A stretch of DNA of 64,000 nt from Flavobacterium branchiicola. GTDB lineage: Bacteria; Bacteroidota; Bacteroidia; Flavobacteriales; Flavobacteriaceae. Within the stretch, counting starts at the first letter, position 1. Every line of letters begins with the position of its first letter. Made by a program: the position numbers and the translations under genes. The stretch is taken from contig NZ_JAGYWA010000005.1 in assembly GCF_018383905.1 (NCBI RefSeq), positions 402,377 through 466,376 on the forward strand. Reading direction: 5' to 3'. The notes below the pieces were generated by a model. The model was given only the letters and a program-made list of their open reading frames with translations. It did not search any database and had not been told where the DNA came from. Of the stretch, positions 1 through 8,759 are shown piece by piece.

Positions 1-887
1 CCCGATACAATTTCGGAGGCAGAGGCACTTCTTCCATTTACTAAAATGGCCAGCGGAATTTGAGTGTCAACTGGTTCTTTGTTTGTTTTGTAAGTGTTAT
101 TATGTTTTTCGATTCTTGATTTTGTAGTTACAATAACCTCATTCTTCGGAACAAATAAATTACAGATATCAATAGCCTCATTCAACAATCCACCCGGATT
201 TCCTCTTAAATCAAGAACGATTTGTGTTGCTCCATCTGCTTTTAGTTTTTCTAAAGCTTCTTTAACTTCACTAGATGCTTTACGACTAAAATGTGCTAAA
301 ACAATATAACCAGTTTTATCATCGATTTTTCCGTAAAACGGAACAGATTTAATATCAACTTCATCCAAAATCAATTCAGTTGTCATTGTTTTTCCCTGAC
401 GAAGGTATTTTATCGCAATTTTGGTATTTTTAGTTCCCTTTAGTAATTGCGAAGCATCATCTTTAAAATCGGCAATTAAAACATCACCAATCTGTATGAT
501 TTCGTCTCCGGCTTTTAATCCGGCTTTGTCGGCAGGATAGTTTTTGTACGGTTCGCGAACAATTAATCTGTCTTTCTTCCTGGCGATCATAGCACCAATT
601 CCGGTATATTCGCCCGTATTGTTGATTTTGAAATTAACAACATCCTGCTCATTAAAATAAACCGTATAAGGATCCAGACTTCCTAACATGCTCTTAATGG
701 CTTTGTCCATTAAATCGCCCGGATTAGTTTCGTCTACATAATTTGTATTGACCGCTTTAAACAGCGTTGTGAAAATTTCTATTTGCTTGGCAATTTCAAA
801 AAAATCGTCTTTGAAACTAGTTCCAATAAATAAAAACCCTGCCGCAACAGTGGGTACAATGAATCTCTTTTTTAAATATGGATACAT
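1..887 (-). CDS. S41 family C-terminal processing peptidase (partial, runs off left edge)
   Basis: Periplasmic or membrane-anchored serine protease of the CtpA/Prc family, cleaving proteins near the C-terminus. The 295 readable codons start at an ATG at 885-887 with a short hydrophobic N-terminal segment (residues 8-23), followed by a helical region, a PDZ domain (about residues 85-165, including YTGIGAMIARKKD) and the first half of the S41 catalytic domain. The motif NGRSASASE at residues 284-292 carries the expected nucleophilic serine; the catalytic lysine would lie beyond the window edge. It starts only 2 bases after the stop of the upstream DUF4349 lipoprotein gene, so the two are probably co-transcribed. 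The family assignment is firm; the substrate is unknown. Confidence 0.9.
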   Translation of the reverse strand, partial: MYPYLKKRFIVPTVAAGFLFIGTSFKDDFFEIAKQIEIFTTLFKAVNTNYVDETNPGDLMDKAIKSMLGSLDPYTVYFNEQDVVNFKINNTGEYTGIGAMIARKKDRLIVREPYKNYPADKAGLKAGDEIIQIGDVLIADFKDDASQLLKGTKNTKIAIKYLRQGKTMTTELILDEVDIKSVPFYGKIDDKTGYIVLAHFSRKASSEVKEALEKLKADGATQIVLDLRGNPGGLLNEAIDICNLFVPKNEVIVTTKSRIEKHNNTYKTNKEPVDTQIPLAILVNGRSASASEIVS

Positions 888-889
888 GA

Positions 890-1741
890 TTATTCTTTTT
901 TTCTTCTTTTTAATCTTTTTCTAATAAAATACGCAAATACGACAAATAAAACTATAAACGGCCAGGAACTTAACAATGAAAGCAATAAATCGGATAAAGT
1001 GTAGAATCCAGATTTAGTAGCATTCCAAAGTTTAGAACCGTATGAAATTTTAATGCCTTCTTTTTCGGGTATTGTTTTATAAAACTCAATAGTAATTGTA
1101 CTCTCAGAAACACGGCTTTCCAAATATTTTAATTGCCCTTCTTTGGATTCAATTTCTTCACGAATAGCAGAAATTTGTTCTTCGATTTCTAAAATTTCAC
1201 TTACTTTATTGGCTTTCTTTAAAATTTCGAGATAGCGTTCTTCGAGTTTTTTCTTTGTTTTTAATCGGGAAGTTAAATCGATAAATTCTTCTGTAACATC
1301 ATGTGCTGATATATTTTTAACTTCAAAATAAGAAATACCTTTAGAAACATCATTTATAAAACGATCAAAATTCTGGCTTGGTACTTTTATCGTAAGATTT
1401 CTAAAAAGAGTTCCAAAATCTTTTCCTTCAGAATCATTTATAATTCGAGCTTTATTATTTGTAACCGCTTTTTGAATTTGATTAAAAGAGTTTTCTAAAT
1501 TATCGGTTTCAAATTTTAAAGTCGCTTCTTTAATTATTTTTTGCTCGATTTGCTCTTTGAATTTCGGAGGTGACGGTGGTTCTGGAGAAGAAGGATCAGG
1601 TTTTTTGTCATAAGCAACGTTTTCTACTTTTGCAGGCATTTGAATAGAAGAAACAACAATATTATCTTCGTTTGAAGCTCCAGTTTTATTACAGCCAGAA
1701 AGAACTAAGACAAAAACAACTAAAAAGAGAAGATGTCGCAT
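890..1741 (-). CDS. DUF4349 domain lipoprotein
   Basis: Predicted lipoprotein of 283 residues. The N-terminus is a lipoprotein signal with lipobox LSGC (Cys17), followed by a Pro-rich linker (residues 47-60), a mixed alpha/beta region with a long charged coiled-coil (about residues 155-215) and one C-terminal transmembrane segment (about 250-272) ended by a basic tail. This order is the standard DUF4349 architecture. The function of the family is unknown; the double membrane attachment suggests an envelope role. It lies directly upstream of the S41 protease gene (2-base gap), pointing to a shared transcript. Confidence 0.8.
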   Translation of the reverse strand: MRHLLFLVVFVLVLSGCNKTGASNEDNIVVSSIQMPAKVENVAYDKKPDPSSPEPPSPPKFKEQIEQKIIKEATLKFETDNLENSFNQIQKAVTNNKARIINDSEGKDFGTLFRNLTIKVPSQNFDRFINDVSKGISYFEVKNISAHDVTEEFIDLTSRLKTKKKLEERYLEILKKANKVSEILEIEEQISAIREEIESKEGQLKYLESRVSESTITIEFYKTIPEKEGIKISYGSKLWNATKSGFYTLSDLLLSLLSSWPFIVLFVVFAYFIRKRLKRRKKE

Positions 1742-1822
1742 AAAGTTTCAATTTAGAGCTAAAACTACAATTTTTTTATAATTTTCTATCTAATTTGAGA
1801 AACAAAGTTGTGTTTGAGAAAA

Positions 1823-2227
1823 CTAAGACTCTTTTTTAGTTTCAGAATCTGGAGTTTTGTTTACTTGCAGTAAAAATTTTTCAAATAACTGAATCGTTTT
1901 GGTATTGATTTCTTCGTAAGATAAACGGTCTTTACTTTGGTAAAAAAACATTATAGAATAAGAACCTTCTGCGTTATTCCAAAGTATATGTTTGTTAAGT
2001 CTGTAGGTTTCTCTCAAGACTCTTTTGAAGTAATTTCGGTCTACGGCTTTCTTGAAATATTTCTTAGAAACCGAAACACCAAGTTTGATTTTTTCTCCCG
2101 AATTATCTTCCTCCTGACGATAAACCAGACGAAGTGGATATTTTGATACCGATTTTCCTTCAGAAAACAGTAATCCAATCGTTGTTTTGCTTTTTAAGCG
2201 TTCGTTTTTTGGGTAAGTAAAGTTCAT
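1823..2227 (-). CDS. rnpA: Ribonuclease P protein component
   Basis: Small basic protein of 134 residues that binds the catalytic RNase P RNA and assists 5' maturation of tRNA precursors in the cytoplasm. The diagnostic RNR-type signature is present as KKAVDRNYFKRVLRE (about residues 58-72), with a basic N-terminus beginning NERLKSKTTIG. Length is typical of the family. In many bacteria rnpA follows rpmH, but no ribosomal protein L34 gene is seen here. It heads the minus-strand group with the DUF4349 lipoprotein and S41 protease, 81 bases downstream. The gene is divergent from the acyltransferase gene. Confidence 0.93.
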   Translation of the reverse strand: MNFTYPKNERLKSKTTIGLLFSEGKSVSKYPLRLVYRQEEDNSGEKIKLGVSVSKKYFKKAVDRNYFKRVLRETYRLNKHILWNNAEGSYSIMFFYQSKDRLSYEEINTKTIQLFEKFLLQVNKTPDSETKKES

Positions 2228-2352
2228 TTAATTCAGAAAAAATTTGCAAATTCTGTGGCAAAGGTACAATTAAACGATAAAAACCGTTATTGTTTTCAAT
2301 TTTTATACGGCTAAAAATTAATTTATTACTTTTGGCAATTAATTTTTTAAGC

Positions 2353-3093
2353 ATGCAAAAGATAATTTCGTATCCCATATCCGTTATTTATTATTTATGT
2401 TTTGGATTGTGTTTGGTGGTTTTTCATCCAATACAATGGATTTGCTTAAATGTTTTTGGTTATCAGGCACACAAAAAAAGTGTTGATTATCTGAATTTTT
2501 GGCTTTTAAGATGTACTAATCTTGTTGGAACTACTTATAAAGTCACTGGAGTAGATGATATTCCGAAAGGAGTTCCAATTATTTTTGTCGCAAATCATCA
2601 AAGTATGTACGATATCGTGACAATGATTTGGTACTTTAGACGTTTTCATTGTAAATTTGTGAGTAAGAAAGAGTTAGGAAGCGGAATTCCGAGTGTTTCT
2701 TTTAATCTGAAACATGGCGGATCTGTGCTTATTGACCGTAAAGACCCTAAACAAGCTATCCCGGTAATTAAAGGCTTGTCTGAATATATCGAAAAAAATA
2801 CCAGATCTGCGGTTATTTTTCCTGAAGGAACACGTAGCAAAACTGGAAAACCGAAAGAATTTGCACAAAGCGGTTTAAAAATCCTTTGCAAATATGCGCC
2901 CTCAGCTTATGTTGTTCCGGTTAGTATAAACAATTCCTGGAAAATGGTGCGCTATGGTATGTTTCCGGTTGGTTTAGGAAATCACCTGACTTTTACAGCA
3001 CACAAAGCTATGGCTGTAAAAGATTATGATTTTGCCGATTTGATGGCTTTAACAGAAAAGGCTGTGGTAGAAGGAGTAAACGAGTATAAATAG
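2353..3093 (+). CDS. plsC: 1-acyl-sn-glycerol-3-phosphate acyltransferase
   Basis: Inner-membrane acyltransferase expected to acylate lysophosphatidate to phosphatidate in phospholipid synthesis. The acceptor block NHQSMYD (HX4D type) and the substrate-binding block FPEGTRSKTG are both present, separated by about 70 residues as usual. The N-terminus has one or two hydrophobic segments (ISVIYYLCFGLCLVVF). An upstream in-frame ATG exists at 2290, but 2353 (MQKIISYPI) gives the normal family length of about 246 residues and avoids extending further into the rnpA leader. The desaturase gene follows after 50 bases on the same strand, which suggests a shared lipid-metabolism unit. Confidence 0.88.
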   Translation: MQKIISYPISVIYYLCFGLCLVVFHPIQWICLNVFGYQAHKKSVDYLNFWLLRCTNLVGTTYKVTGVDDIPKGVPIIFVANHQSMYDIVTMIWYFRRFHCKFVSKKELGSGIPSVSFNLKHGGSVLIDRKDPKQAIPVIKGLSEYIEKNTRSAVIFPEGTRSKTGKPKEFAQSGLKILCKYAPSAYVVPVSINNSWKMVRYGMFPVGLGNHLTFTAHKAMAVKDYDFADLMALTEKAVVEGVNEYK

Positions 3094-3143
3094 ATTTAAT
3101 TTTTAGTTGATCTAAAATTTAAATCCCAAATCTAAAATAAGTA

Positions 3144-4136
3144 ATGTCTATAAAAAACATTAGATTAGAAGTGATGCAGTTTTTGGAAAAAAACGTTGAC
3201 AGCTTCGTTGAACAGTATTTAATTCCAGTGGAAAAAATTTGGCAGCCGTCAGACTTTTTGCCTAATTCTGAAGGAGATAACTTCTTTGAAGAGGTAAAAG
3301 AATTACGCGAAATTGCTAAAGAATTACCATACGATTTCTGGGTTACGCTTGTTGGTGATACTATCACTGAGGAAGCTTTGCCTACATACGAATCATGGTT
3401 AATGGATGTGGAAGGTATAAACCAAGTGGAAAACGGTGGCAATGGATGGTCTAAATGGATCAGACAATGGACCGGAGAAGAAAACCGCCACGGAGATCTT
3501 TTAAATAAATACTTGTATTTGTCTGGTCGTGTGAACATGCGTGAAATCGAAATGACAACACAGCATTTAATCAACGACGGTTTTGATATTGGAACTGGAT
3601 CTGATCCGTACAAAAACTTTGTATATACCAGTTTTCAGGAATTAGCAACTTATGTGTCGCACAACAGAGTAGCTCAAATGGCTAAGAAGTTTGGTGACAA
3701 TAAATTGTCTAAAATGTGTAAAATGATTGCAGGTGACGAAATGCGTCATCATCATGCTTATAGCGAATTTGTTACCAGAATTTTTCAGGTAGATCCAAGC
3801 GAAATGATGTTGGCTTTTCAATACATGATGAAGCAAAAAATCGTTATGCCAGCTCACTTTTTAAGAGAATCTGGACAAAAAATAAGTACTGCATTTGAGC
3901 AATTCTCTGATTCTGCACAACGTATCGGTGTTTATACAGCAAATGATTATGTTGATATCATGCAGAAATTAATCACCAAATGGGAAATTGATAAAATCTC
4001 TAATTTGACTGATGAAGCAGAAAAAGCACGTGATTATTTAATGAAATTGCCGGCTCGTATGGCAAAAGTATCTGAAAGATTAGTAATTCCGCAGGAATCA
4101 CACATCTTTAAATGGGTTGAACCAGCGAGACTATAA
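3144..4136 (+). CDS. Acyl-ACP desaturase (soluble di-iron, stearoyl-ACP type)
   Basis: Soluble di-iron desaturase of 330 residues that would introduce a cis double bond into acyl-ACP using O2 and reduced ferredoxin. Both EXXH-type iron ligand motifs are visible: EENRHGD (about residue 112) and GDEMRHHHAY (about residue 197), with the spacing expected for the plant-type fatty acid desaturase 2 family. There are no membrane segments. It follows the plsC-like gene, consistent with control of membrane lipid unsaturation. A strong hairpin at 4201-4238 probably ends this transcript. Chain-length and position specificity cannot be read from sequence. Confidence 0.9.
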   Translation: MSIKNIRLEVMQFLEKNVDSFVEQYLIPVEKIWQPSDFLPNSEGDNFFEEVKELREIAKELPYDFWVTLVGDTITEEALPTYESWLMDVEGINQVENGGNGWSKWIRQWTGEENRHGDLLNKYLYLSGRVNMREIEMTTQHLINDGFDIGTGSDPYKNFVYTSFQELATYVSHNRVAQMAKKFGDNKLSKMCKMIAGDEMRHHHAYSEFVTRIFQVDPSEMMLAFQYMMKQKIVMPAHFLRESGQKISTAFEQFSDSAQRIGVYTANDYVDIMQKLITKWEIDKISNLTDEAEKARDYLMKLPARMAKVSERLVIPQESHIFKWVEPARL

Positions 4137-4200
4137 ATTTTAGATTGCAGATTTTAGATTTAAAATTGATTTTTGTAATTAATATTGATATTGAAATTTT

Positions 4201-4243
4201 TGTTGATTGTTGAGGTTTCAAAACTTTGACAATCAACATTTTT
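4201..4243 (+). terminator. Rho-independent terminator after the desaturase gene
   Basis: A 10-bp perfect stem (TGTTGATTGT pairing with ACAATCAACA) with an 18-base loop, followed by five T residues. It sits 65 bases after the desaturase stop and before the HD-domain gene. Confidence 0.7.
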
Positions 4244-4289
4244 ATTTAAAAGAATACTATTTCTTAACAGTAAATACCACGGAACAATT

Positions 4290-4943
4290 ATGAGTAATCC
4301 TGCTTTAATACATAAAACAATCTCTTTTGTAAAAGAAAAACTAAATGATGCCGAAGGCGGACACGATTGGTTTCATATTGAGAGAGTTTATAAAAATGCA
4401 CTTTTAATTGCAAACGATACCAATTGTGATTTGGTTGTGGTACAGTTAGGCGCATTGCTTCATGATATTGCCGACAGTAAATTCCATAATGGCGATGAAG
4501 CTATAGGGCCAAAGACAGCCCGTGCGTTTTTAGAAGCCGAAAATGTTTCTGAGGATACAATCCAGCATGTAGTCAATATCATTGAAAATATCTCTTTTAA
4601 AGGCGGAAATTTTGAAAAGAAGTTCTCTTCTGTCGAATTAGATATTGTGCAGGATGCCGATCGCCTAGATGCGATAGGAGCAATTGGAGTGGCAAGAGCC
4701 TTCAATTATGGCGGATTTAAAAACAGAGCATTATACGATCCGGAAATTGCTCCCATGACAAATATGACAAAAGAGGAGTACAAAAAGAATAATGCCCCGA
4801 CAATAAATCATTTTTACGAAAAGCTTTTACTCTTAAAAGATAAAATGAATACAGAAAAGGGTAAAGAAATCGCTGCAGAAAGACATCGTTTTATGGAATT
4901 ATTTCTTGCTCAGTTTTATGCCGAGTGGGAAGGGGTGAAGTAA
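4290..4943 (+). CDS. HD domain phosphohydrolase
   Basis: Cytoplasmic metal-dependent phosphohydrolase of 217 residues. The HD superfamily ligands are visible: H in GGHDWFHIERV (about residue 24-29), the HD pair in LLHDIAD (about residue 57), and a later D in VQDADRLDAIGAIGVARAF (about residues 119-123). This matches the YpgQ/YedJ-type subgroup, some of which hydrolyse nucleotides; the actual substrate cannot be deduced. The gene stands alone behind a terminator and starts at ATG 4290. Confidence 0.85.
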   Translation: MSNPALIHKTISFVKEKLNDAEGGHDWFHIERVYKNALLIANDTNCDLVVVQLGALLHDIADSKFHNGDEAIGPKTARAFLEAENVSEDTIQHVVNIIENISFKGGNFEKKFSSVELDIVQDADRLDAIGAIGVARAFNYGGFKNRALYDPEIAPMTNMTKEEYKKNNAPTINHFYEKLLLLKDKMNTEKGKEIAAERHRFMELFLAQFYAEWEGVK

Positions 4944-4958
4944 ATTTTTATTAAAAAT

Positions 4959-5087
4959 TTAGCTGATATATTTATACATCATATAGAAATAAGTAATTGT
5001 CGCAGCGCATAAAAAACCTAATGTAAACCACAGTAATCGGGCAACTCTGTTGTCTCTTATTATTTCCATTCTATCTTCTTGTGTCAT
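4959..5087 (-). CDS. 42-aa single-span membrane protein
   Basis: Short open reading frame encoding 42 residues, starting MTQEDRMEIIRDNRVARL and followed by one hydrophobic helix (LWFTLGFLCAATITYFYMMY) and a short C-tail. The charged N-terminus plus a single membrane span is a typical small membrane protein layout, and the hydrophobicity pattern is what supports coding. It has its own space between the HD hydrolase gene and the feo terminator. I do not recognise a family. It could be a chance frame, but the composition looks real. Confidence 0.55.
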   Translation of the reverse strand: MTQEDRMEIIRDNRVARLLWFTLGFLCAATITYFYMMYKYIS

Positions 5088-5190
5088 TTTAGATAAGTTT
5101 TAGAAATCAAAAGTAACGACAGAAAATATACAAACAGGTCATTTTAGGCTTTTAAAATAGCAGAATAAGACATTTTTATACCTTCAAACA

Positions 5191-5232
5191 AAAAAGCTTC
5201 AGATAGATTTTAATTTCTATCTGAAGCTTTTT
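5191..5232 (-). terminator. Bidirectional terminator at the end of the feo operon
   Basis: A 17-bp stem (AAAAAGCTTCAGATAGA with TCTATCTGAAGCTTTTT) and a short AT loop, A-run on one side and T-run on the other. It lies 43 bases past the stop of the Cys-rich feo partner gene, so it should end the minus-strand feo transcript. Confidence 0.8.
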
Positions 5233-5274
5233 TACTTTGCAGCTATGAACCTTTGCTTCTTTGTTTCTATCTTT

Positions 5275-5400
5275 TTAAGAACATCCACAATCAGTTCCGT
5301 TACCGCAGTCTTTTTTCTTTTTGGATTTCCAGAAGAATTTTTTGATCAAAAAAGCAACTGCAAATCCTAATATAGCAAAGGCAATAATTTCCTGTATCAT
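5275..5400 (-). CDS. FeoB-associated Cys-rich membrane protein
   Basis: 41-residue protein with one N-terminal transmembrane helix (IIAFAILGFAVAFLI), a basic stretch (KSKKKKD) and a Cys-rich tail ending CGNGTDCGCS. This is the layout of the FeoB-associated Cys-rich family found after feoB in many Bacteroidota and Firmicutes. It begins 6 bases after the feoB stop and is followed by a terminator, so it is the third gene of the feoA-feoB operon. A role in handling Fe2+ next to the FeoB pore is plausible but not shown. Confidence 0.82.
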   Translation of the reverse strand: MIQEIIAFAILGFAVAFLIKKFFWKSKKKKDCGNGTDCGCS

Positions 5401-5406
5401 AACTTT

Positions 5407-7506
5407 TTATTTTAAGAATTGATAGGCTAATAATGCTGTAAAGTAAGCCAGACCACTCATAAACACAAGTTGCATTGCCGGCCATTTCCAGGAATTAGTC
5501 TCTTTTTTAGTGATTGCCAGTGTACTGGCACATTGCATGGCAAAAGCATAAAACAGCAATAAGGATATTCCCGTTGCAAAATTGAATACTTTTTGCCCAT
5601 TTTCAGGATGAATTTCCTGCTGCATTTTACTTTTTATGGTTGCTTCGTTGTCACTGTCACCAACACTATAAATTGTGGCAAGCGTTCCAACAAAAACTTC
5701 GCGGGCAGCAAACGAACTAATTAACGCAATCCCGATTTTCCAATCGTAACCCAAAGGCGCAATTGCAGGTTCGATTGCTCTTCCCATTAAACCGATATAT
5801 GAATTCTCTAATTTTTGAGAAGCCACTTCGTTTTCAAACTGAGCTTCATCAATTTTGGTGTCTGCGAATCTTTCTTTTACAATAGTTTCCGCCTCATTAA
5901 AATCTTTTCCCGGACCATAAGAAGCTAAGAACCATAAGATAACAGAAATCGCTAAAATGATTTTACCCGCACCAACCACGAATGCTTTGGTTTTCTCGAC
6001 AACATTGATTCCCACATTTTTAAAAAGGGGTAATTTATAACTTGGCATTTCGACCACGAAATACGTTTTTGAGTCCAATTTTAAAACCTTATTTAAAATA
6101 TAAGCCGATATAATTGCTGTAGCAAATCCTAAAACATAAAGAAACATCAATGTTAATCCCTGAAGATTTAAAATTCCAAAAACACGTGTACTCGGAATTA
6201 CCAACGAAATGATAATGGCGTAAACAGGTAATCTTGCTGAACAAGTTGTGAATGGCGTTACCAAGATCGTAATAAGGCGTTCTTTCCAGTTTTCAATATT
6301 TCGGGTTGCCATAATTGCCGGAATTGCACAGGCAGTCCCCGAAATTAAAGGCACAACACTTTTACCCGAAAGCCCAAATTTGCGCATAATTTTATCCATC
6401 AGGAAAACAACACGGCTCATATAACCGCTTTCCTCCAGAATGGAAATAAACAAAAACAAAAAGGCAATTTGCGGAATAAAGATTATGACACCACCAATTC
6501 CCGGAATAATTCCCTGCGAAAGCAAATCGGTCAAAATACCACTTGGTAATTCTGCTGCTGCCCAAGCGCTTAAGGATGCGAAAGTGCTGTCAATAAAATC
6601 CATTGGAATTGTTGACCAGCTAAATATCGACTGGAATATTAAGAATAAAATAGCAAAGAAAATAACGTAACCCCAAACTTTGTGCGTTAAAACACGATCC
6701 AGTTTAGCGCGAATGTCTTTTGCCATCGAAGCATCGACTTTTAAACCTTCTTTAAGAACCTCATTGATAAACTGATAACGTTTAATAGTTTCCTTTTGCT
6801 GTAATCGTTTTAATTCTGAATGCGATTTGGTAAAAGTACTTCTGATTTCATTTCGGTCTAAATTCGAGAAATTAACGTCTTGTGTAATAACAAGCCATAA
6901 TTTATATAAAAGCTGATTCGGAAAAGCATGTTGCAACTTTTCAAAATACGGTTCATCAATTACTGAAGCATTTAAGCAAGGTTCATGCGGAATCGTTTTA
7001 TAAGAAACAATAAGGTTTTTTAATTCTTCAATTCCCAAACCTTTACGTGAACTTACAAGAGCTATTTTAGTTTTTAGTTTTTCTTCTAAATACGGAATGT
7101 CCAATGTAATTCCTTTACGCTCCATACGATCAGACATATTGATTACCAGAATTGTCGGAATTTCAAGGTCTTTTATTTGAGTGTAAATCAGCAGGTTTCT
7201 TTTCAGATTTTCAACATCTGTTACTACAACTGCTACGTCTGGATATAATTTGTCGTTTTTGTTTAGTAAAAGTTCAATTACCACACTTTCGTCCATTGAA
7301 CTGGCGTTCAAACTATACGTTCCGGGTAAATCCAGAATGTTGGCTTTAATGTTATGAGGTAATTTACAAAAGCCCATTTTTTTCTCCACCGTAATGCCGG
7401 GATAATTCCCAACCTGTTGATTTAAACCGGTAAGCTGATTAAATACAGAAGTTTTTCCGGTGTTCGGATTCCCAATCAGGGCAACGTTAATATTCTGAAT
7501 GCTCAT
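5407..7506 (-). CDS. feoB: Ferrous iron transport protein B
   Basis: Inner-membrane Fe2+ transporter of 699 residues with a cytosolic G domain. G1 is GNPNTGKT (residues 12-19), the G3 motif is DLPG near residue 60 and the G4 motif is NMSD near residue 124. A helical spacer (about 175-270) is followed by two Gate domains and about 9-10 membrane segments, with the conserved GTACAIPAIMATR and TPFTTCSARLPVY blocks. Length is typical. Its ATG overlaps the feoA stop by one base (TAATG), so translation is probably coupled. Control is likely from the promoter and repeat in front of feoA. Confidence 0.97.
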   Translation of the reverse strand: MSIQNINVALIGNPNTGKTSVFNQLTGLNQQVGNYPGITVEKKMGFCKLPHNIKANILDLPGTYSLNASSMDESVVIELLLNKNDKLYPDVAVVVTDVENLKRNLLIYTQIKDLEIPTILVINMSDRMERKGITLDIPYLEEKLKTKIALVSSRKGLGIEELKNLIVSYKTIPHEPCLNASVIDEPYFEKLQHAFPNQLLYKLWLVITQDVNFSNLDRNEIRSTFTKSHSELKRLQQKETIKRYQFINEVLKEGLKVDASMAKDIRAKLDRVLTHKVWGYVIFFAILFLIFQSIFSWSTIPMDFIDSTFASLSAWAAAELPSGILTDLLSQGIIPGIGGVIIFIPQIAFLFLFISILEESGYMSRVVFLMDKIMRKFGLSGKSVVPLISGTACAIPAIMATRNIENWKERLITILVTPFTTCSARLPVYAIIISLVIPSTRVFGILNLQGLTLMFLYVLGFATAIISAYILNKVLKLDSKTYFVVEMPSYKLPLFKNVGINVVEKTKAFVVGAGKIILAISVILWFLASYGPGKDFNEAETIVKERFADTKIDEAQFENEVASQKLENSYIGLMGRAIEPAIAPLGYDWKIGIALISSFAAREVFVGTLATIYSVGDSDNEATIKSKMQQEIHPENGQKVFNFATGISLLLFYAFAMQCASTLAITKKETNSWKWPAMQLVFMSGLAYFTALLAYQFLK

Positions 7507-7745
7507 TACAAATTGGTTTTGATAAGTTCAACTTCAATTTCACGAGCAGTTTCTATACGAATAGCGACATGCGAACCGTTTATGTCTAAATATAAAGGAT
7601 CTCCAAAAGGAGCAATTTGAAGTAATTCGACCAAGCTGCCCGGCAAACAACCCATTTCTAATAACTTTAGAGGAATAAGATCGATATCAAAATCTTTGAT
7701 AATGGCTTTTTCGCCTTTTTTCAGAGTGTGAATTGTATTTTGCAA
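7506..7745 (-). CDS. feoA: Ferrous iron transport protein A
   Basis: Cytoplasmic SH3-like protein of 79 residues that works with FeoB in Fe2+ uptake. The family pattern is visible: LKKGEKAIIKDFD, then LLEMGCLPGSLVELLQIAPFGDP and a closing strand with HVAIRIETAREIEVEL. It is the first gene of the feo operon and overlaps feoB by one base. A good promoter (TTG-N18-TATTTTTG) lies 26 bases upstream, with a tandem TTTAGATTG repeat between it and the start codon. Confidence 0.95.
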   Translation of the reverse strand: MQNTIHTLKKGEKAIIKDFDIDLIPLKLLEMGCLPGSLVELLQIAPFGDPLYLDINGSHVAIRIETAREIEVELIKTNL

Positions 7746-7750
7746 GCTTA

Positions 7751-7799
7751 TTTAGATTGAATTTAGATTGCAAAAATAGACAATTATTCTTTATTTCAA
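7751..7799 (-). promoter_or_regulatory. feoA promoter with tandem operator-like repeat
   Basis: Read on the minus strand, CTTG (TTG at 7797-7799) is followed after 18 bases by TATTTTTG (7771-7778), a good match to the Bacteroidota TTG / TAnnTTTG promoter. Immediately downstream, two direct copies of TTTAGATTG on the plus strand (7751-7759 and 7762-7770) sit 11 bases apart, over the expected transcription start. Repressor binding there (Fur or DtxR type) is inference. Confidence 0.6.
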
Positions 7800-7848
7800 G
7801 GCATTTAACACCTTTGAAAATGCTAAATCTTTCTAAAAATAAGGGATT

Positions 7849-8514
7849 TTACTCTTTACACAAGAAATCGATGTCTTCCAAAAGACGTTTGATTTCTTCT
7901 TTGTTTGTTCCGTCATAAAAACCACGAACACGTCTTTTTTGATCTACCAGAACAAAATTCTCAGTATGAACCATATCATATAATTGATCCGGACGACCTA
8001 ACTTAACCGCCAGATAAGATTTTCTGGCCATGGTATAAATGTCTTTTTTATCGCCGGTAACCAAATTCCACTTACTGTCAACAACGCCATATTTTACGGC
8101 ATAAGCTTTAAGTACAGAAACGCTGTCAACTTCCGGGAAAACAGTGTGTGAAAGCAACATCACTTTTGGATTGTTTAAGACTGCTTTTTGAACATCAACC
8201 AGATTGGTAGACATTTTTGGACAGATAGATCCGCAGGTTGTAAAAAAGAAATCGGCAACATAGATTTTTCCTTCGTAATTTTTTTGAGTAATGGTATCGC
8301 CATTTTGATTAACAAACGAAAAATCGGCAATAGTGTGATATTTACTTTTGTATTGAACCGTACTGTCAACCAATTCCGGATTTACATCGGCAGGATTATA
8401 AATTGGTAATGTTTTTTGTGGCTTTAATGCAGAATAAAATAAAGATATAGTAACAACCGAAAAGACAATTAAAACAATAAAGAATTTGCGGTATTTATAA
8501 AGAAGCGATTTCAT
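7849..8514 (-). CDS. SCO1/SenC family copper chaperone-like protein
   Basis: Membrane-anchored thioredoxin-fold protein of about 221 residues. After a signal anchor (FFIVLIVFSVVTISLFYSAL), the fold carries the SCO copper-binding motif CGSICP (CX3C) and a later histidine in MVHTENFVLVD, the third Cu ligand of the family. SCO proteins deliver copper to cytochrome oxidase CuA or act as thiol reductases. The ATG at 8514 (MKSLLYKYRKF) is preferred to a TTG at 8532. It is upstream of feoA on the same strand but separated from it by the feoA promoter. Confidence 0.9.
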   Translation of the reverse strand: MKSLLYKYRKFFIVLIVFSVVTISLFYSALKPQKTLPIYNPADVNPELVDSTVQYKSKYHTIADFSFVNQNGDTITQKNYEGKIYVADFFFTTCGSICPKMSTNLVDVQKAVLNNPKVMLLSHTVFPEVDSVSVLKAYAVKYGVVDSKWNLVTGDKKDIYTMARKSYLAVKLGRPDQLYDMVHTENFVLVDQKRRVRGFYDGTNKEEIKRLLEDIDFLCKE

Positions 8515-8596
8515 AAAAATAATTTGGCGCAAAAATACGAAAAGAGCATTTTAAAAGTCGCAATTTTAATGCTTTTTAACAAGTTAGATTTTTTAT

Positions 8597-8736
8597 TAAT
8601 CTCGCAAAGTTGCAGAGTCGCAAAGTTTTTTATTTAAGTTAAAGATCGCTGATCTTTAAATCATTCTATTGATAAACTTAAAACGCAAAGCTTAGAAAAT
8701 TTAAGTTTTGCGACTCTGCGACTTTGCGAGATTAAA
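8597..8736. repeat. Imperfect intergenic palindrome (CTCGCAAAGTTGCAGAGTCG family)
   Basis: Two inverted arms of about 29 bases: 8598-8625 reads AATCTCGCAAAGTTGCAGAG and on to TCGCAAAG; 8705-8734 is its near-exact reverse complement. They enclose about 80 bases that themselves include GATCGCTGATC. A shorter relative with the same words lies at 33163-33228. The element fills the gap between the SCO gene start and the EamA gene stop. Function unknown; it could act as a bidirectional transcript end. Confidence 0.75.
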
Positions 8737-8759
8737 AAATCAACGAAATGAAAATTCCT

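Noticed and set aside
2160..2378. 72-codon frame on the minus strand overlapping rnpA start
   Set aside because: It overlaps rnpA and the divergent acyltransferase leader, with no recognisable features.
1823..2400. rpmH (ribosomal protein L34) upstream of rnpA
   Set aside because: No L34-like frame is present; the upstream region belongs to the divergent acyltransferase gene.
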